64,000 nucleotides of DNA, taken from NCBI GenBank assembly GCA_028287235.1, contig JAQBQB010000030.1, positions 186,001 to 250,000 of the forward strand. Direction: 5' to 3'. The notes under the pieces were generated by a model. That model did no database searches and was not told the origin of the DNA. It saw only the letters and a program-made list of their open reading frames with translations. The DNA comes from Gemmatimonadota bacterium. GTDB lineage: Bacteria > Gemmatimonadota > Gemmatimonadetes > Gemmatimonadales > Gemmatimonadaceae. A program made the translations under genes and the position numbers. Each line of letters opens with the position of its first letter. The stretch's first letter is position 1. Shown one piece after another: positions 26,748-34,377 of this stretch.

Positions 26748-27785
26748 ATGGCAACCAGTAGCACACTGCACACGCGCGCCGACGCGATCGCCGAGCTGCA
26801 AGCCGACATCAAGCGGATCGCCCGCACGCGCAACGCCGTGATCCTCGCGCACAACTACGAGCGCCCCGAAGTGCAGGACGTCGCCGATTTCGTCGGCGAC
26901 TCGCTCGGCCTGTCGCGCGAAGCGGCGAAGACCGACGCCGACGTCATCGTGTTCTGCGGCGTCCACTTCATGGCCGAGACCGCGGTGATCCTCTCGCCGC
27001 AAAAGACCGTGCTGCTCCCCGATCTCGCCGCCGGATGCTCGCTGGCGTCCACGATCGACGCCGACGATCTGCGGCGCTGGAAAGCCGAGCATCCCGGCGC
27101 GGTCGTCGTGGCGTACGTCAATACCACGGCCGAGGTGAAAGCCGAGAGCGACTACTGTTGCACGTCGGGTAACGCGGTCGAAGTGGTGAACTCGATTCCC
27201 GCCGACCAGGAGATTCTCTTCCTGCCCGATATGTTCCTCGGCGCGCATGTGCGGCGTCTCACCGGGCGGCAGAACATCCACGTGTGGATGGGCGAGTGTC
27301 ACGTGCACGCCGGCATCGATCCGGAGAACATCCGGCTGCAGCGCGGGCTGCACCCCGAGGCGGAATTTCTCATCCACCCGGAATGCGGTTGCTCGACCAG
27401 CGTGCTCGAGGCGATGTCGGCCGGCGACGTGGACCCTGAGGGCGTGCAGATCCTCTCCACCGAAGGGATGATCAAGCGTCCGGCGCAGTCGCCGGCGGAC
27501 GAGTTCATCGTCGCCACGGAAGTGGGGATCCTGCATCGGCTGCGGCGCGAGAATCCGAGCAAGCGCTTCTTTGCGGCGAACGAACGGGCGTCGTGCGCGT
27601 ACATGAAGGTCACGACGCTGCCCAAGGTGCGCGACGCGCTGCTCCACAATCAGTATCGGATCACCGTGCCCCCGGCCGTCGCGGACCGCGCGCGTTTGGC
27701 GATCGAGCGCATGGTGGCGATCGGCGGCGGTTCGGCGGGGCCGGCCTTGTCTCCCGTCGCGGACGGCATAGATCCAGGGGAATAA
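26748..27785 (+). CDS. nadA: Quinolinate synthase
   Basis: NadA condenses iminoaspartate with dihydroxyacetone phosphate to quinolinate using a [4Fe-4S] cluster. The three expected cluster cysteines are C97 (AGCSLAS), C184 (GECHVHAG) and C283 (SCAYMKVTTL), with spacing like other bacterial NadA proteins. C213/C215 (ECGCST) are extra. AHNYERPEVQDVADFVGDSL at the N-terminus is the substrate region. It lies 20 bp after nadB and 13 bp before nadC, so the three genes are almost certainly one operon. Confidence 0.96.
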   Translation: MATSSTLHTRADAIAELQADIKRIARTRNAVILAHNYERPEVQDVADFVGDSLGLSREAAKTDADVIVFCGVHFMAETAVILSPQKTVLLPDLAAGCSLASTIDADDLRRWKAEHPGAVVVAYVNTTAEVKAESDYCCTSGNAVEVVNSIPADQEILFLPDMFLGAHVRRLTGRQNIHVWMGECHVHAGIDPENIRLQRGLHPEAEFLIHPECGCSTSVLEAMSAGDVDPEGVQILSTEGMIKRPAQSPADEFIVATEVGILHRLRRENPSKRFFAANERASCAYMKVTTLPKVRDALLHNQYRITVPPAVADRARLAIERMVAIGGGSAGPALSPVADGIDPGE

Positions 27786-27798
27786 CGGAGGTAGTCGA

Positions 27799-28746
27799 AT
27801 GGACATGCCCGAGCTTCCCCCGCCTCATCCGCAGGAGCGCAGGTCAGCGCCGCGCACCATCACGCCCTTCGAGGTGCCGGCAGTCGACGGGCTCGGGCTG
27901 CTGCGCTTTCCGCTGAAGCACGAGGCCCTCGAGGCGTTGGTGCGGTCGGCGCTGCAAGAGGACGGTGCGTTCAACGACCTGACGACGCTTGCCACCGTCG
28001 TCTCCGACCGCCGGTCGCGCGCCACGCTCGCGGCGCGCGAGAACGGCGTGATCTGCGGCGTGCCGCTCGCGCTCGAGGCGTTTCGCCAGCTCGACCCGAA
28101 GGTGTCCATTCGCATCGATCACGAGGACGGCACGCGCGTTCGGTCCGGCGATCCGGTGCTGTTCGTTACGGGACATGCGCGCGGTCTGCTCTCCGCCGAG
28201 CGCGTCGCGCTGAATTTCATGCAGCGTCTGTCGGCGATCGCGACGCTCACGGCGCAATACGTCGACGCGGTTGTGGGAACGAACACCAAGATTCTCGACA
28301 CGCGGAAGACGACGCCCGGCTGGCGCGCGCTCGAGAAGTACGCGGTGCGCGCGGGGGGCGGAACGAACCACCGAATGGATCTGTCGACCGGCGTGTTGAT
28401 CAAGGACAACCATCTCGCCGCGCTCGACGGCGACGTCGCGAAGGCCGTGACGCGCGCACGCGAGCTGGCGCCGGCCGGGGTGAAGATCGAAGTCGAGTGC
28501 GATCGCGTCGATCAGGTCGTTCGCGCGGCGGAGGCGGGGGCGGACATCATCCTGCTCGACAACATGTCGCTCGCGGATCTCGCGGAGAGCGTGCGCGTCG
28601 TGGACCGCCGGGCGATTCTCGAGGCGTCGGGCGGAGTGAATCTCACGACCGTGCGCGCGATCGCCGAGACGGGCGTGGACTGGATCTCGGTGGGTGCGCT
28701 CACGCACTCGGCGCCGTCAATGGATCTGGCGCTCGACTTCGACTGA
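27799..28746 (+). CDS. nadC: Nicotinate-nucleotide pyrophosphorylase (carboxylating)
   Basis: NadC (quinolinate phosphoribosyltransferase) converts quinolinate and PRPP to nicotinate mononucleotide. Diagnostic segments are LNFMQRLSAIATLT, TRKTTPGWRALEKYAV, GGGTNHRMDLS with LIKDNHL, and IEVECDRVDQV. The 315-residue length includes a ~35-residue N-terminal extension that is Pro-rich and charged. A GGAGG-like site (taacggaggtag) precedes the ATG. It completes the nadB-nadA-nadC set. Confidence 0.96.
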   Translation: MDMPELPPPHPQERRSAPRTITPFEVPAVDGLGLLRFPLKHEALEALVRSALQEDGAFNDLTTLATVVSDRRSRATLAARENGVICGVPLALEAFRQLDPKVSIRIDHEDGTRVRSGDPVLFVTGHARGLLSAERVALNFMQRLSAIATLTAQYVDAVVGTNTKILDTRKTTPGWRALEKYAVRAGGGTNHRMDLSTGVLIKDNHLAALDGDVAKAVTRARELAPAGVKIEVECDRVDQVVRAAEAGADIILLDNMSLADLAESVRVVDRRAILEASGGVNLTTVRAIAETGVDWISVGALTHSAPSMDLALDFD

Positions 28747-28758
28747 GCGCGCCGCCGC

Positions 28759-28935
28759 CTACAAGTCCGCGCAGCTCTTGTTGATCTGCTTGCAGTCGGT
28801 GCAGATCAACTTGCACTTGCGCCATTCCAGCCGAACCGACGCGCAGTAGTCGCAGCACTCAGGCGACTCGGCGGCGGCGTCCGGCTCGACGATCACTCCC
28901 GGGAGAATGAACGGTGTGGTGTGGCAGGGCGGCAT
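28759..28935 (-). CDS. Cysteine-rich microprotein
   Basis: This small ORF of 58 codons lies opposite and just after nadC. The product has eight cysteines (4, 27, 28, 31, 41, 45, 48, 55), in particular CCDYC, CKLICTDC and a last Cys near the end, a pattern that fits a small zinc or Fe-S site. It starts MPPCHTTPF, has no signal peptide or membrane segment, and ends SCADL. It is convergent with nadC (12 bp apart) and divergent from the ribonuclease gene. I do not recognise a named family. Confidence 0.65.
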   Translation of the reverse strand: MPPCHTTPFILPGVIVEPDAAAESPECCDYCASVRLEWRKCKLICTDCKQINKSCADL

Positions 28936-29086
28936 GCGTCTGAATTAATGCTCGTGGAGGGCGGAATGGAAAGACCGGCCTCAGATGGTTCGATGTTTTT
29001 TCGCTCTGCACCTCGGTGATCGATTCCTTTGTTTGACGATGCTCGCCACCACGGCTAGTCTCCTGTCCACCTTTGCCCGGACCGAG

Positions 29087-30556
29087 ATGAGCCACCACAA
29101 CGGCGGATCGTTCGACATGCATGCCGCGGCGCGCCGCATTCTCACGGCCGCGAAATTCGAGCCCGATCTCGACGCCGCCGCGACACGTCAGGTGGACCAG
29201 ATCAACGGTCCCGCGCCGATGCCCGCCGGGGTGAAGGATCTGCGGCAGCTGCCCTGGTCGTCGATCGACAACAACGAGTCGCGCGATCTCGATCAGATCG
29301 AAGTGGCCGAGCAGCTGCCGGACGGCAGCATCAAGCTCGTCGTCGCGGTCGCCGACGTCGACGCGCTCGTGCCGAAGGGCTCGCCGCTCGACGAGCACGC
29401 GTTCGCGAACTGCACGTCGGTCTACACGGGCATCGACGTCTTTCCGATGCTGCCGGAAAAGCTGTCGACGAACTTCACCTCGCTGAATGAGAACGAGGAT
29501 CGCCTCGCGATCGCGATCGAGACCGTCGTCGATCGGCAGGGCAACGTCACGGCGTACGACGTGTATCGTGCCATGGTGCGCAACAAGGCGCAGCTCGCCT
29601 ACGACGCGGTCGGCGATTGGCTCGGCGGCGGCGACGCTCCAACGAAGGTCGCCGGCAACGCCACGCTCATCGAGCAGCTCAAGCTGCAGCGCGACGCGTC
29701 GCAGCGGCTCAAGGCCGAGCGCATTCGCAACGGCGCGCTGGAGTTCGACACGATCGAGGCTACGCCGATCGCGAAGAACGGCAAGATCGTCGATCTCAAA
29801 GTTCTGCACCGGAACCAGGCGCGCGACTTGATCGAGGATTTCATGATCGCCAGCAACGTCGCGATCGCGAAATTTCTCGAGGCGAAAGGCCGCTCGGGCA
29901 TTCGCCGCGTAGTACGCGAGCCGGAGCGCTGGGGTCGCATCGTCGAGCTGGCGGGGCGCTATGGTGCGACGCTTCCCGCCGAACCCGACTCGCTCGCGCT
30001 CGCACATTTCCTCATCGAACGCCGCACGGCCGACCCCGATCGCTTTCCCGACCTCTCGCTTTCCATCGTGAAGCTGATGGGGCCGGGGATCTACGTGCTC
30101 GATCTACCGGGCAAGGACCCAGGCGGCCACTTCGGGCTCGCGACGCACGACTACACGCATGCGACCGCGCCGAACCGCCGCTACGCCGATCTCGTTACGC
30201 AGCGACTCGTGAAGGCGGCGTTGGCCGATGCGCCGCCGCCCTACTCGAACGACGAGCTCACGGCGGTCGCCAAACAGTGTACCGAGCGCGAGGACGCGGA
30301 GAACAAAGTCGAGCGCTCGGTGCGGAAGACCGTCGCGGCGTTGCTCCTGCGCGATCAGGTGGGCCAGACCTTCGACGCAATCGTGACGGGCGCGAACGAG
30401 AAGGGCACGTTCGTTCGCACCATTCGGCCGCCCGCCGAAGGAATGGTCGTGAGCAACCACAAGGGATTCGACGTCGGCGACAAGGTGCGCGTGAAGCTGG
30501 TGGCGGCCGATCCGAATAAAGGGTTCATCGACTTCGAGGGAAAGGGCGAGCGCTGA
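29087..30556 (+). CDS. RNB-domain ribonuclease (RNase II/R superfamily, short form)
   Basis: This is a predicted 3'-5' exoribonuclease. I start at ATG 29087 (MSHHNGG), which leaves an upstream promoter region; ATG 29039 and ATG 28985 are in frame and possible. The 489-residue protein lacks the long cold-shock domains of RNase R. The metal site reads SIDNNESRDLDQ, giving D61, D67 and D69, with Gln70 where E. coli RNase II has a fourth Asp. DLIEDFMIASNVAIAKFL and ATHDYTHATAPNRRYADLV are conserved RNB segments. A short S1/OB-like tail (FDAIVTGANEKGTFVRTI) ends the protein. It is convergent with zwf, with 4 bp between. Confidence 0.87.
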   Translation: MSHHNGGSFDMHAAARRILTAAKFEPDLDAAATRQVDQINGPAPMPAGVKDLRQLPWSSIDNNESRDLDQIEVAEQLPDGSIKLVVAVADVDALVPKGSPLDEHAFANCTSVYTGIDVFPMLPEKLSTNFTSLNENEDRLAIAIETVVDRQGNVTAYDVYRAMVRNKAQLAYDAVGDWLGGGDAPTKVAGNATLIEQLKLQRDASQRLKAERIRNGALEFDTIEATPIAKNGKIVDLKVLHRNQARDLIEDFMIASNVAIAKFLEAKGRSGIRRVVREPERWGRIVELAGRYGATLPAEPDSLALAHFLIERRTADPDRFPDLSLSIVKLMGPGIYVLDLPGKDPGGHFGLATHDYTHATAPNRRYADLVTQRLVKAALADAPPPYSNDELTAVAKQCTEREDAENKVERSVRKTVAALLLRDQVGQTFDAIVTGANEKGTFVRTIRPPAEGMVVSNHKGFDVGDKVRVKLVAADPNKGFIDFEGKGER

Positions 30557-30560
30557 GCGC

Positions 30561-32156
30561 TCACCCCGTTGGCTCGCGCCACTCTACCCCGTCCTGCTCG
30601 ATCAGCTCGTCCGCCTCGCGCGGTCCCCAACTGCCGGCGGCGTACGTCGGCATGCGCTTGGGCTTGTTCCCCTCCCAGTAGCGGAGCAGCGGATCGACGA
30701 CGCGCCACGCTGCTTCGACCTCGTCGCTGCGCGTGAACAACGTTGCTTCGCCGATCATCACGTCGAGGAGCAGCGTCTCGTATGCCGGCGCCGCGACCTC
30801 GCCGAACGCTTCGGCGTAGTTGAATTCCATGTCCACCGGCGCGATCTCGACGTTCGACGTGAGCGCGACGGCGGCGCCCGGCACCTTCACCTCGAAGTTG
30901 AGCGAGATGCCTTCGTTCGGCTGCACGCGCAGTACGAGCGTATTGGGACGCATGGTGCCGCTCGTCTCGCCGAACATCAGATGCGGTGGTGTGCGGAACT
31001 GCACCGCGATCTCGGAGACGCGGTTCTTGAGCCGCTTGCCGGAGCGCAGGTAGAAGGGCACGCCGTTCCAGCGCCAGTTGTCGATGAACAACCGCACGGC
31101 GGCGAAGGTCGGGATCGACGAGTCGGGATCGACGTCGGGCTCCTCCGTGTAGCCGTGAACGTGCTTGCCGCCGATGACGCCGCCGGTGTACTGCGCTCGC
31201 ACGGTGTTCTCGTTGATCGTTTCGGGCGTGAGCCACCGGATCGACTTGAGCACCTTCACCTTCTCGTCGCGCACCGCGTTGGCCGACATCTGCGGCGGCG
31301 GCTCCATCGCCGTGAGGCTCAGCAGCTGCAGCAGATGGTTCTGGAACATGTCGCGGACTACGCCCGCTTCCTCGTAATACTTGCCGCGTTCCTCCACGCC
31401 GACGTTCTCGGCCGCGGTGATCTGCACGTGATGCACCCACTGCCGGTTCCAGAGCGGCTCGAAGATCGAGTTGGCGAAGCGCAGCACCAACAGGTTCTGA
31501 ACGGTCTCTTTCCCCAGGTAGTGATCGATGCGATACGTCTGATGCTCGGCGAACAACCCGAGCACCAGGTCGTTCAGATGCTGCGCGCTCTCGAGGCTGC
31601 GGCCGAACGGCTTCTCGATCACGATGCGCACCCACGGACGCTCGTCGGGCGTGCGCGTGCGCGGCGCGAGTCCGCTTTTCGCGAGGTTGGTCACGATCGG
31701 CTCGAAGACGCTCGGCGGTACCGCGAGGTAGAACAGGCGGTTGCACTCTTCGCGCGGACGGCCGCGCTCGATGTCGGCGAGTCGCTGGCCGACCAAGCTG
31801 TAGTCCTCGGGCTTGGAGAGATCGGCCGAGACGAAGGCCAATCGCTTGCACAGCGCGTCCCAGAGCTCCTTGTCGACACCGCGAATCTCGTCCGACGTCG
31901 TCAGTGCCTTGTGCATCTCGGCGCGGAAGCTGTCGTCGGTCATGGTCTCGTCGCGCCCCACGCCGAGCACGCAGAACCTCTCGTCGACGAGATGTTCTTT
32001 CATCAACTGATAGATCGCCGGCATCAACTTGCGGCGACTCAGATCGCCGAGCGCGCCGAAGATGACCATCGTGCACGGATCCGCGCGATCGCGCTTGGCC
32101 GGTGGGTGAACCGCCGTCGTGGGACGCGCCGAGATGACTGGGCCGCCGCCGCTCAT
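30561..32156 (-). CDS. zwf: Glucose-6-phosphate 1-dehydrogenase
   Basis: This enzyme catalyses the first step of the oxidative pentose phosphate pathway and makes NADPH. The start is ATG 32156, overlapping the gnd stop by 4 nt; the open frame upstream of it is a shadow. The 531-residue product has the nucleotide loop VIFGALGDLSRRKL near residue 31. The active-site motif RIDHYLGKE is at about 210-218, with the catalytic His near 212. EKPFGRSLESAQHLN and the C-terminal VDMEFNYAEAFGEVAAPAYE are typical. The N-terminal ~28 residues are a nonconserved basic/Pro-rich extension. Confidence 0.95.
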   Translation of the reverse strand: MSGGGPVISARPTTAVHPPAKRDRADPCTMVIFGALGDLSRRKLMPAIYQLMKEHLVDERFCVLGVGRDETMTDDSFRAEMHKALTTSDEIRGVDKELWDALCKRLAFVSADLSKPEDYSLVGQRLADIERGRPREECNRLFYLAVPPSVFEPIVTNLAKSGLAPRTRTPDERPWVRIVIEKPFGRSLESAQHLNDLVLGLFAEHQTYRIDHYLGKETVQNLLVLRFANSIFEPLWNRQWVHHVQITAAENVGVEERGKYYEEAGVVRDMFQNHLLQLLSLTAMEPPPQMSANAVRDEKVKVLKSIRWLTPETINENTVRAQYTGGVIGGKHVHGYTEEPDVDPDSSIPTFAAVRLFIDNWRWNGVPFYLRSGKRLKNRVSEIAVQFRTPPHLMFGETSGTMRPNTLVLRVQPNEGISLNFEVKVPGAAVALTSNVEIAPVDMEFNYAEAFGEVAAPAYETLLLDVMIGEATLFTRSDEVEAAWRVVDPLLRYWEGNKPKRMPTYAAGSWGPREADELIEQDGVEWREPTG

Positions 32157-33055
32157 GTATGCTTCACCGCGTGACCGCCAAACTCGTTGCGCAGCGCGGC
32201 GATCACCTTGGCGCCGAACGACTCGTCCTGCCGTGAGCGGAAGCGTGTGAGCAACGACAGCGTGATGACCGGCGCGGGCACCGAGAGGTCGATCGCCTCC
32301 TGCACCGTCCAGCGCCCTTCGCCCGAGTCCTCGATGTAGCCCTTGATGTCGGACAGCGCGACGTCGTTGGAGAACGCCTTGACGGCGAGCTCGTTCAACC
32401 ACGATCGCACGACGCTGCCATGTTGCCAGACTTCGGCGATCTGCTTCATGTCCAGTTTGGGAAACGTCTTCGACGCATGCAGGATCTCATAACCCTCGGC
32501 GTAGGCTTGCAGCATGCCATACTCGATGCCGTTGTGGATCATCTTCACGTAGTGGCCTGCGCCGGTTGGGCCGACGTGCGCGTAGCCGGCTTCCGGCGCG
32601 AGCGACTTGAAGATCGGCTCGCACCGTTTGACGGCGGAGTCGCTTCCGCCCACCATGAGGCAGTAGCCGTTCTCGAGCCCCCAGATGCCGCCGCTCGTGC
32701 CGGCGTCGATGAGCTCGATCTTCGCGGCGGCGAGCTCCTGGCCGCGGCGAATAGTGTCGTGAAAGTTCGAGTTGCCGCCGTCGATGATGACGTCGCCGGC
32801 TGACAGGTGCGGCCGCAGCGCCGCGATCGTCTGATCGACCGGATCGCCGGCGGGCACCATGATCCAGATGACGCGCGGCGCCGGCAGTGCCTGCGCGACC
32901 TTCGTCAGATCGGCCGCGGTCGTCGCGCCGAGCTTCTCGTACTTCGCCATCACGTCGGCGGTGCGATCGAAGACCACGAGCTCGTGCCCGTTGCGCATGA
33001 GCCGCTCCACCATGTTGCCGCCCATGCGGCCGAGTCCGATCATCGCGAGCTGCAT
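32153..33055 (-). CDS. gnd: 6-phosphogluconate dehydrogenase (decarboxylating), short form
   Basis: This enzyme oxidatively decarboxylates 6-phosphogluconate to ribulose 5-phosphate. The 300-residue product is the short form, often NAD+-preferring, rather than the ~470-residue NADP+ enzyme. MQLAMIGLGRMGGNMVERL is the coenzyme-binding start, DAGTSGGIWGLENGYCLMVG is the substrate loop, and GHYVKMIHNGIEYGMLQA carries the catalytic Lys. A GAGGA site lies 7 nt upstream of the ATG. It is translationally coupled to zwf (ATGA). A hairpin with a T-rich tail separates it from the operon upstream. Confidence 0.94.
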   Translation of the reverse strand: MQLAMIGLGRMGGNMVERLMRNGHELVVFDRTADVMAKYEKLGATTAADLTKVAQALPAPRVIWIMVPAGDPVDQTIAALRPHLSAGDVIIDGGNSNFHDTIRRGQELAAAKIELIDAGTSGGIWGLENGYCLMVGGSDSAVKRCEPIFKSLAPEAGYAHVGPTGAGHYVKMIHNGIEYGMLQAYAEGYEILHASKTFPKLDMKQIAEVWQHGSVVRSWLNELAVKAFSNDVALSDIKGYIEDSGEGRWTVQEAIDLSVPAPVITLSLLTRFRSRQDESFGAKVIAALRNEFGGHAVKHT

Positions 33056-33071
33056 TTATCAGTCCTCAGTT

Positions 33072-33121
33072 AAGAAAAATCTAAAGCCGGGACGCGCTTC
33101 GATCGCGTGCGTCCGCGTCCC
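33072..33121 (-). terminator. Rho-independent terminator after the HAD gene
   Basis: Read on the minus strand, an 8-bp G/C-rich stem (33114-33121 with 33089-33096) with a 17-nt loop is followed by GGCTTTAGATTTTTC. It lies 10 bp after the stop of the HAD hydrolase gene and just before gnd. It should separate the acyl-CoA dehydrogenase/cyclase/HAD operon from gnd-zwf. Confidence 0.55.
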
Positions 33122-33130
33122 CGCTCCTCT

Positions 33131-33745
33131 TCACGCCAACAATCCTTGGGCTTGCAAATCGGCCCGCAGCTGATCCGCGCCGTGAAACTGAATCGTCCGC
33201 ACCCCAAGCGCCGCCGCGGGCGTCAAGTTCTGCACGCGATCGTCGACGAACACCGTCCGCGTCGGATCGGCCTGCGTCATGCCGAGCGCGCGCTCGTAGA
33301 TGGCGAGCGTCGGCTTGCGCACCCCGAGCCAGCAGGAGGTGAAAAAGGTCGGAAAGATGTCGCGCAACGCGAATTGCTCGATGCGGTAGTCGTTGAGCTC
33401 CGCGCTCTCGTTGTTCAACGTCGCCATGCGAACGGCGCCCGTCTTCGCGAGGTCGCGCGCCACGGCGATGCTGTCCGGCCACGGGACGCTCTGCGCGAAC
33501 ATGAACGTCTTGAATTCGGTGCGGTCGATCTCCAGACCGCTACAGAAGACGGTGAGGTCGAGATACTCGTCGAGCGTGATCTGTCCCGACTCCAGCGCGC
33601 CGACCGTTTCCTCGTGCCGATACTGAAAATCCTCGGGGTCGAGCCCGAACCGCTCGATCGCCGCGGTGCGTTGCTCGCGATCCCACCCGTTGCTCCCGAG
33701 CACTCCACCGATGTCGAACAGCACCAGCTCGACGTCGGGCGTCAT
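33131..33745 (-). CDS. HAD-family hydrolase (YihX-like)
   Basis: The 204-residue haloacid-dehalogenase-like protein has motif I LVLFDIGGVLG with nucleophile Asp11. The +2 position is Gly rather than Asp, as in YihX-type phosphatases. RTVFVDDRVQNLTPA is motif IV, and FTSCWLGVRKPTLAIYERAL covers motif III. A helical cap lies between. The substrate is probably a small phosphate ester but cannot be assigned. The ATG overlaps the upstream cyclase stop by 4 nt. Confidence 0.85.
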   Translation of the reverse strand: MTPDVELVLFDIGGVLGSNGWDREQRTAAIERFGLDPEDFQYRHEETVGALESGQITLDEYLDLTVFCSGLEIDRTEFKTFMFAQSVPWPDSIAVARDLAKTGAVRMATLNNESAELNDYRIEQFALRDIFPTFFTSCWLGVRKPTLAIYERALGMTQADPTRTVFVDDRVQNLTPAAALGVRTIQFHGADQLRADLQAQGLLA

Positions 33746-34377
33746 CCGACGAGCACCGCCCGCGCCGGTGCGCCATCCAGTCCGGCGAGCCGGAGCGGCA
33801 GGACGCGCAGCTCGTACGGCCCCATCGCGGGGCCGGACAGGTCGAGCCCTTCGACGATGATCACGCCCTTCTCGAGCAGCGTGCGGTGCGTGCGATGATG
33901 TCCGGAATGAAACTGTTCGACCGATAGGTAGTCGACGCCCACGAGCTTGACCCCGAGCGACACCAGATACGCCGCGCCGTCGGGCGCGAGATAGGTGTAG
34001 TCGTTCACGAACGGCTTCTCGCGAATGAAGCTCGAGTTGCGCGTCTTGATTAGAATCCGCGAATGGTTCTTGAGCTCGTGCCGGCGGAGATGGTCCTCGG
34101 TGACCGCCATGACGTCGTCCTCGACGCAGATCAGGACGGCCGGGCCCATCAACACGTCGAGCGGCAGCGCGTCGACCCCCAGTCCGTCGTCGAAGAAGTG
34201 CTTCGGCGCGTCGACGTGGGTGCCCGTGTGCGAGCCGAAACAGAGCAGCGAAACGTTCGCGCTCGCGCCCTTCGACACCTCTTGCTGCGGCGTGATGCCG
34301 ATGGGCGGATTGCCCGGATACACCAGGCCGTCGTGCGCGAGCGGAAGGGAAATGTCGTAAATGCTGGGCATGGTCAC
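33742..34377 (-). CDS. Cyclase/kynurenine formamidase-like metal hydrolase
   Basis: This 211-residue cyclase-family protein has the metal-binding motif HTGTHVDAPKHF at residues 50-61 (His50, His54, Asp56, His60). SIYDISLPLAHDGLVYPGNP is the usual N-terminus. Family members include KynB-type arylformamidases and isatin hydrolases. The gene is coupled by 4-nt overlaps to the acyl-CoA dehydrogenase before it and the HAD gene after it. No other tryptophan-catabolic gene is nearby, so a kynurenine role is only one option. Confidence 0.85.
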   Translation of the reverse strand: MTMPSIYDISLPLAHDGLVYPGNPPIGITPQQEVSKGASANVSLLCFGSHTGTHVDAPKHFFDDGLGVDALPLDVLMGPAVLICVEDDVMAVTEDHLRRHELKNHSRILIKTRNSSFIREKPFVNDYTYLAPDGAAYLVSLGVKLVGVDYLSVEQFHSGHHRTHRTLLEKGVIIVEGLDLSGPAMGPYELRVLPLRLAGLDGAPARAVLVG

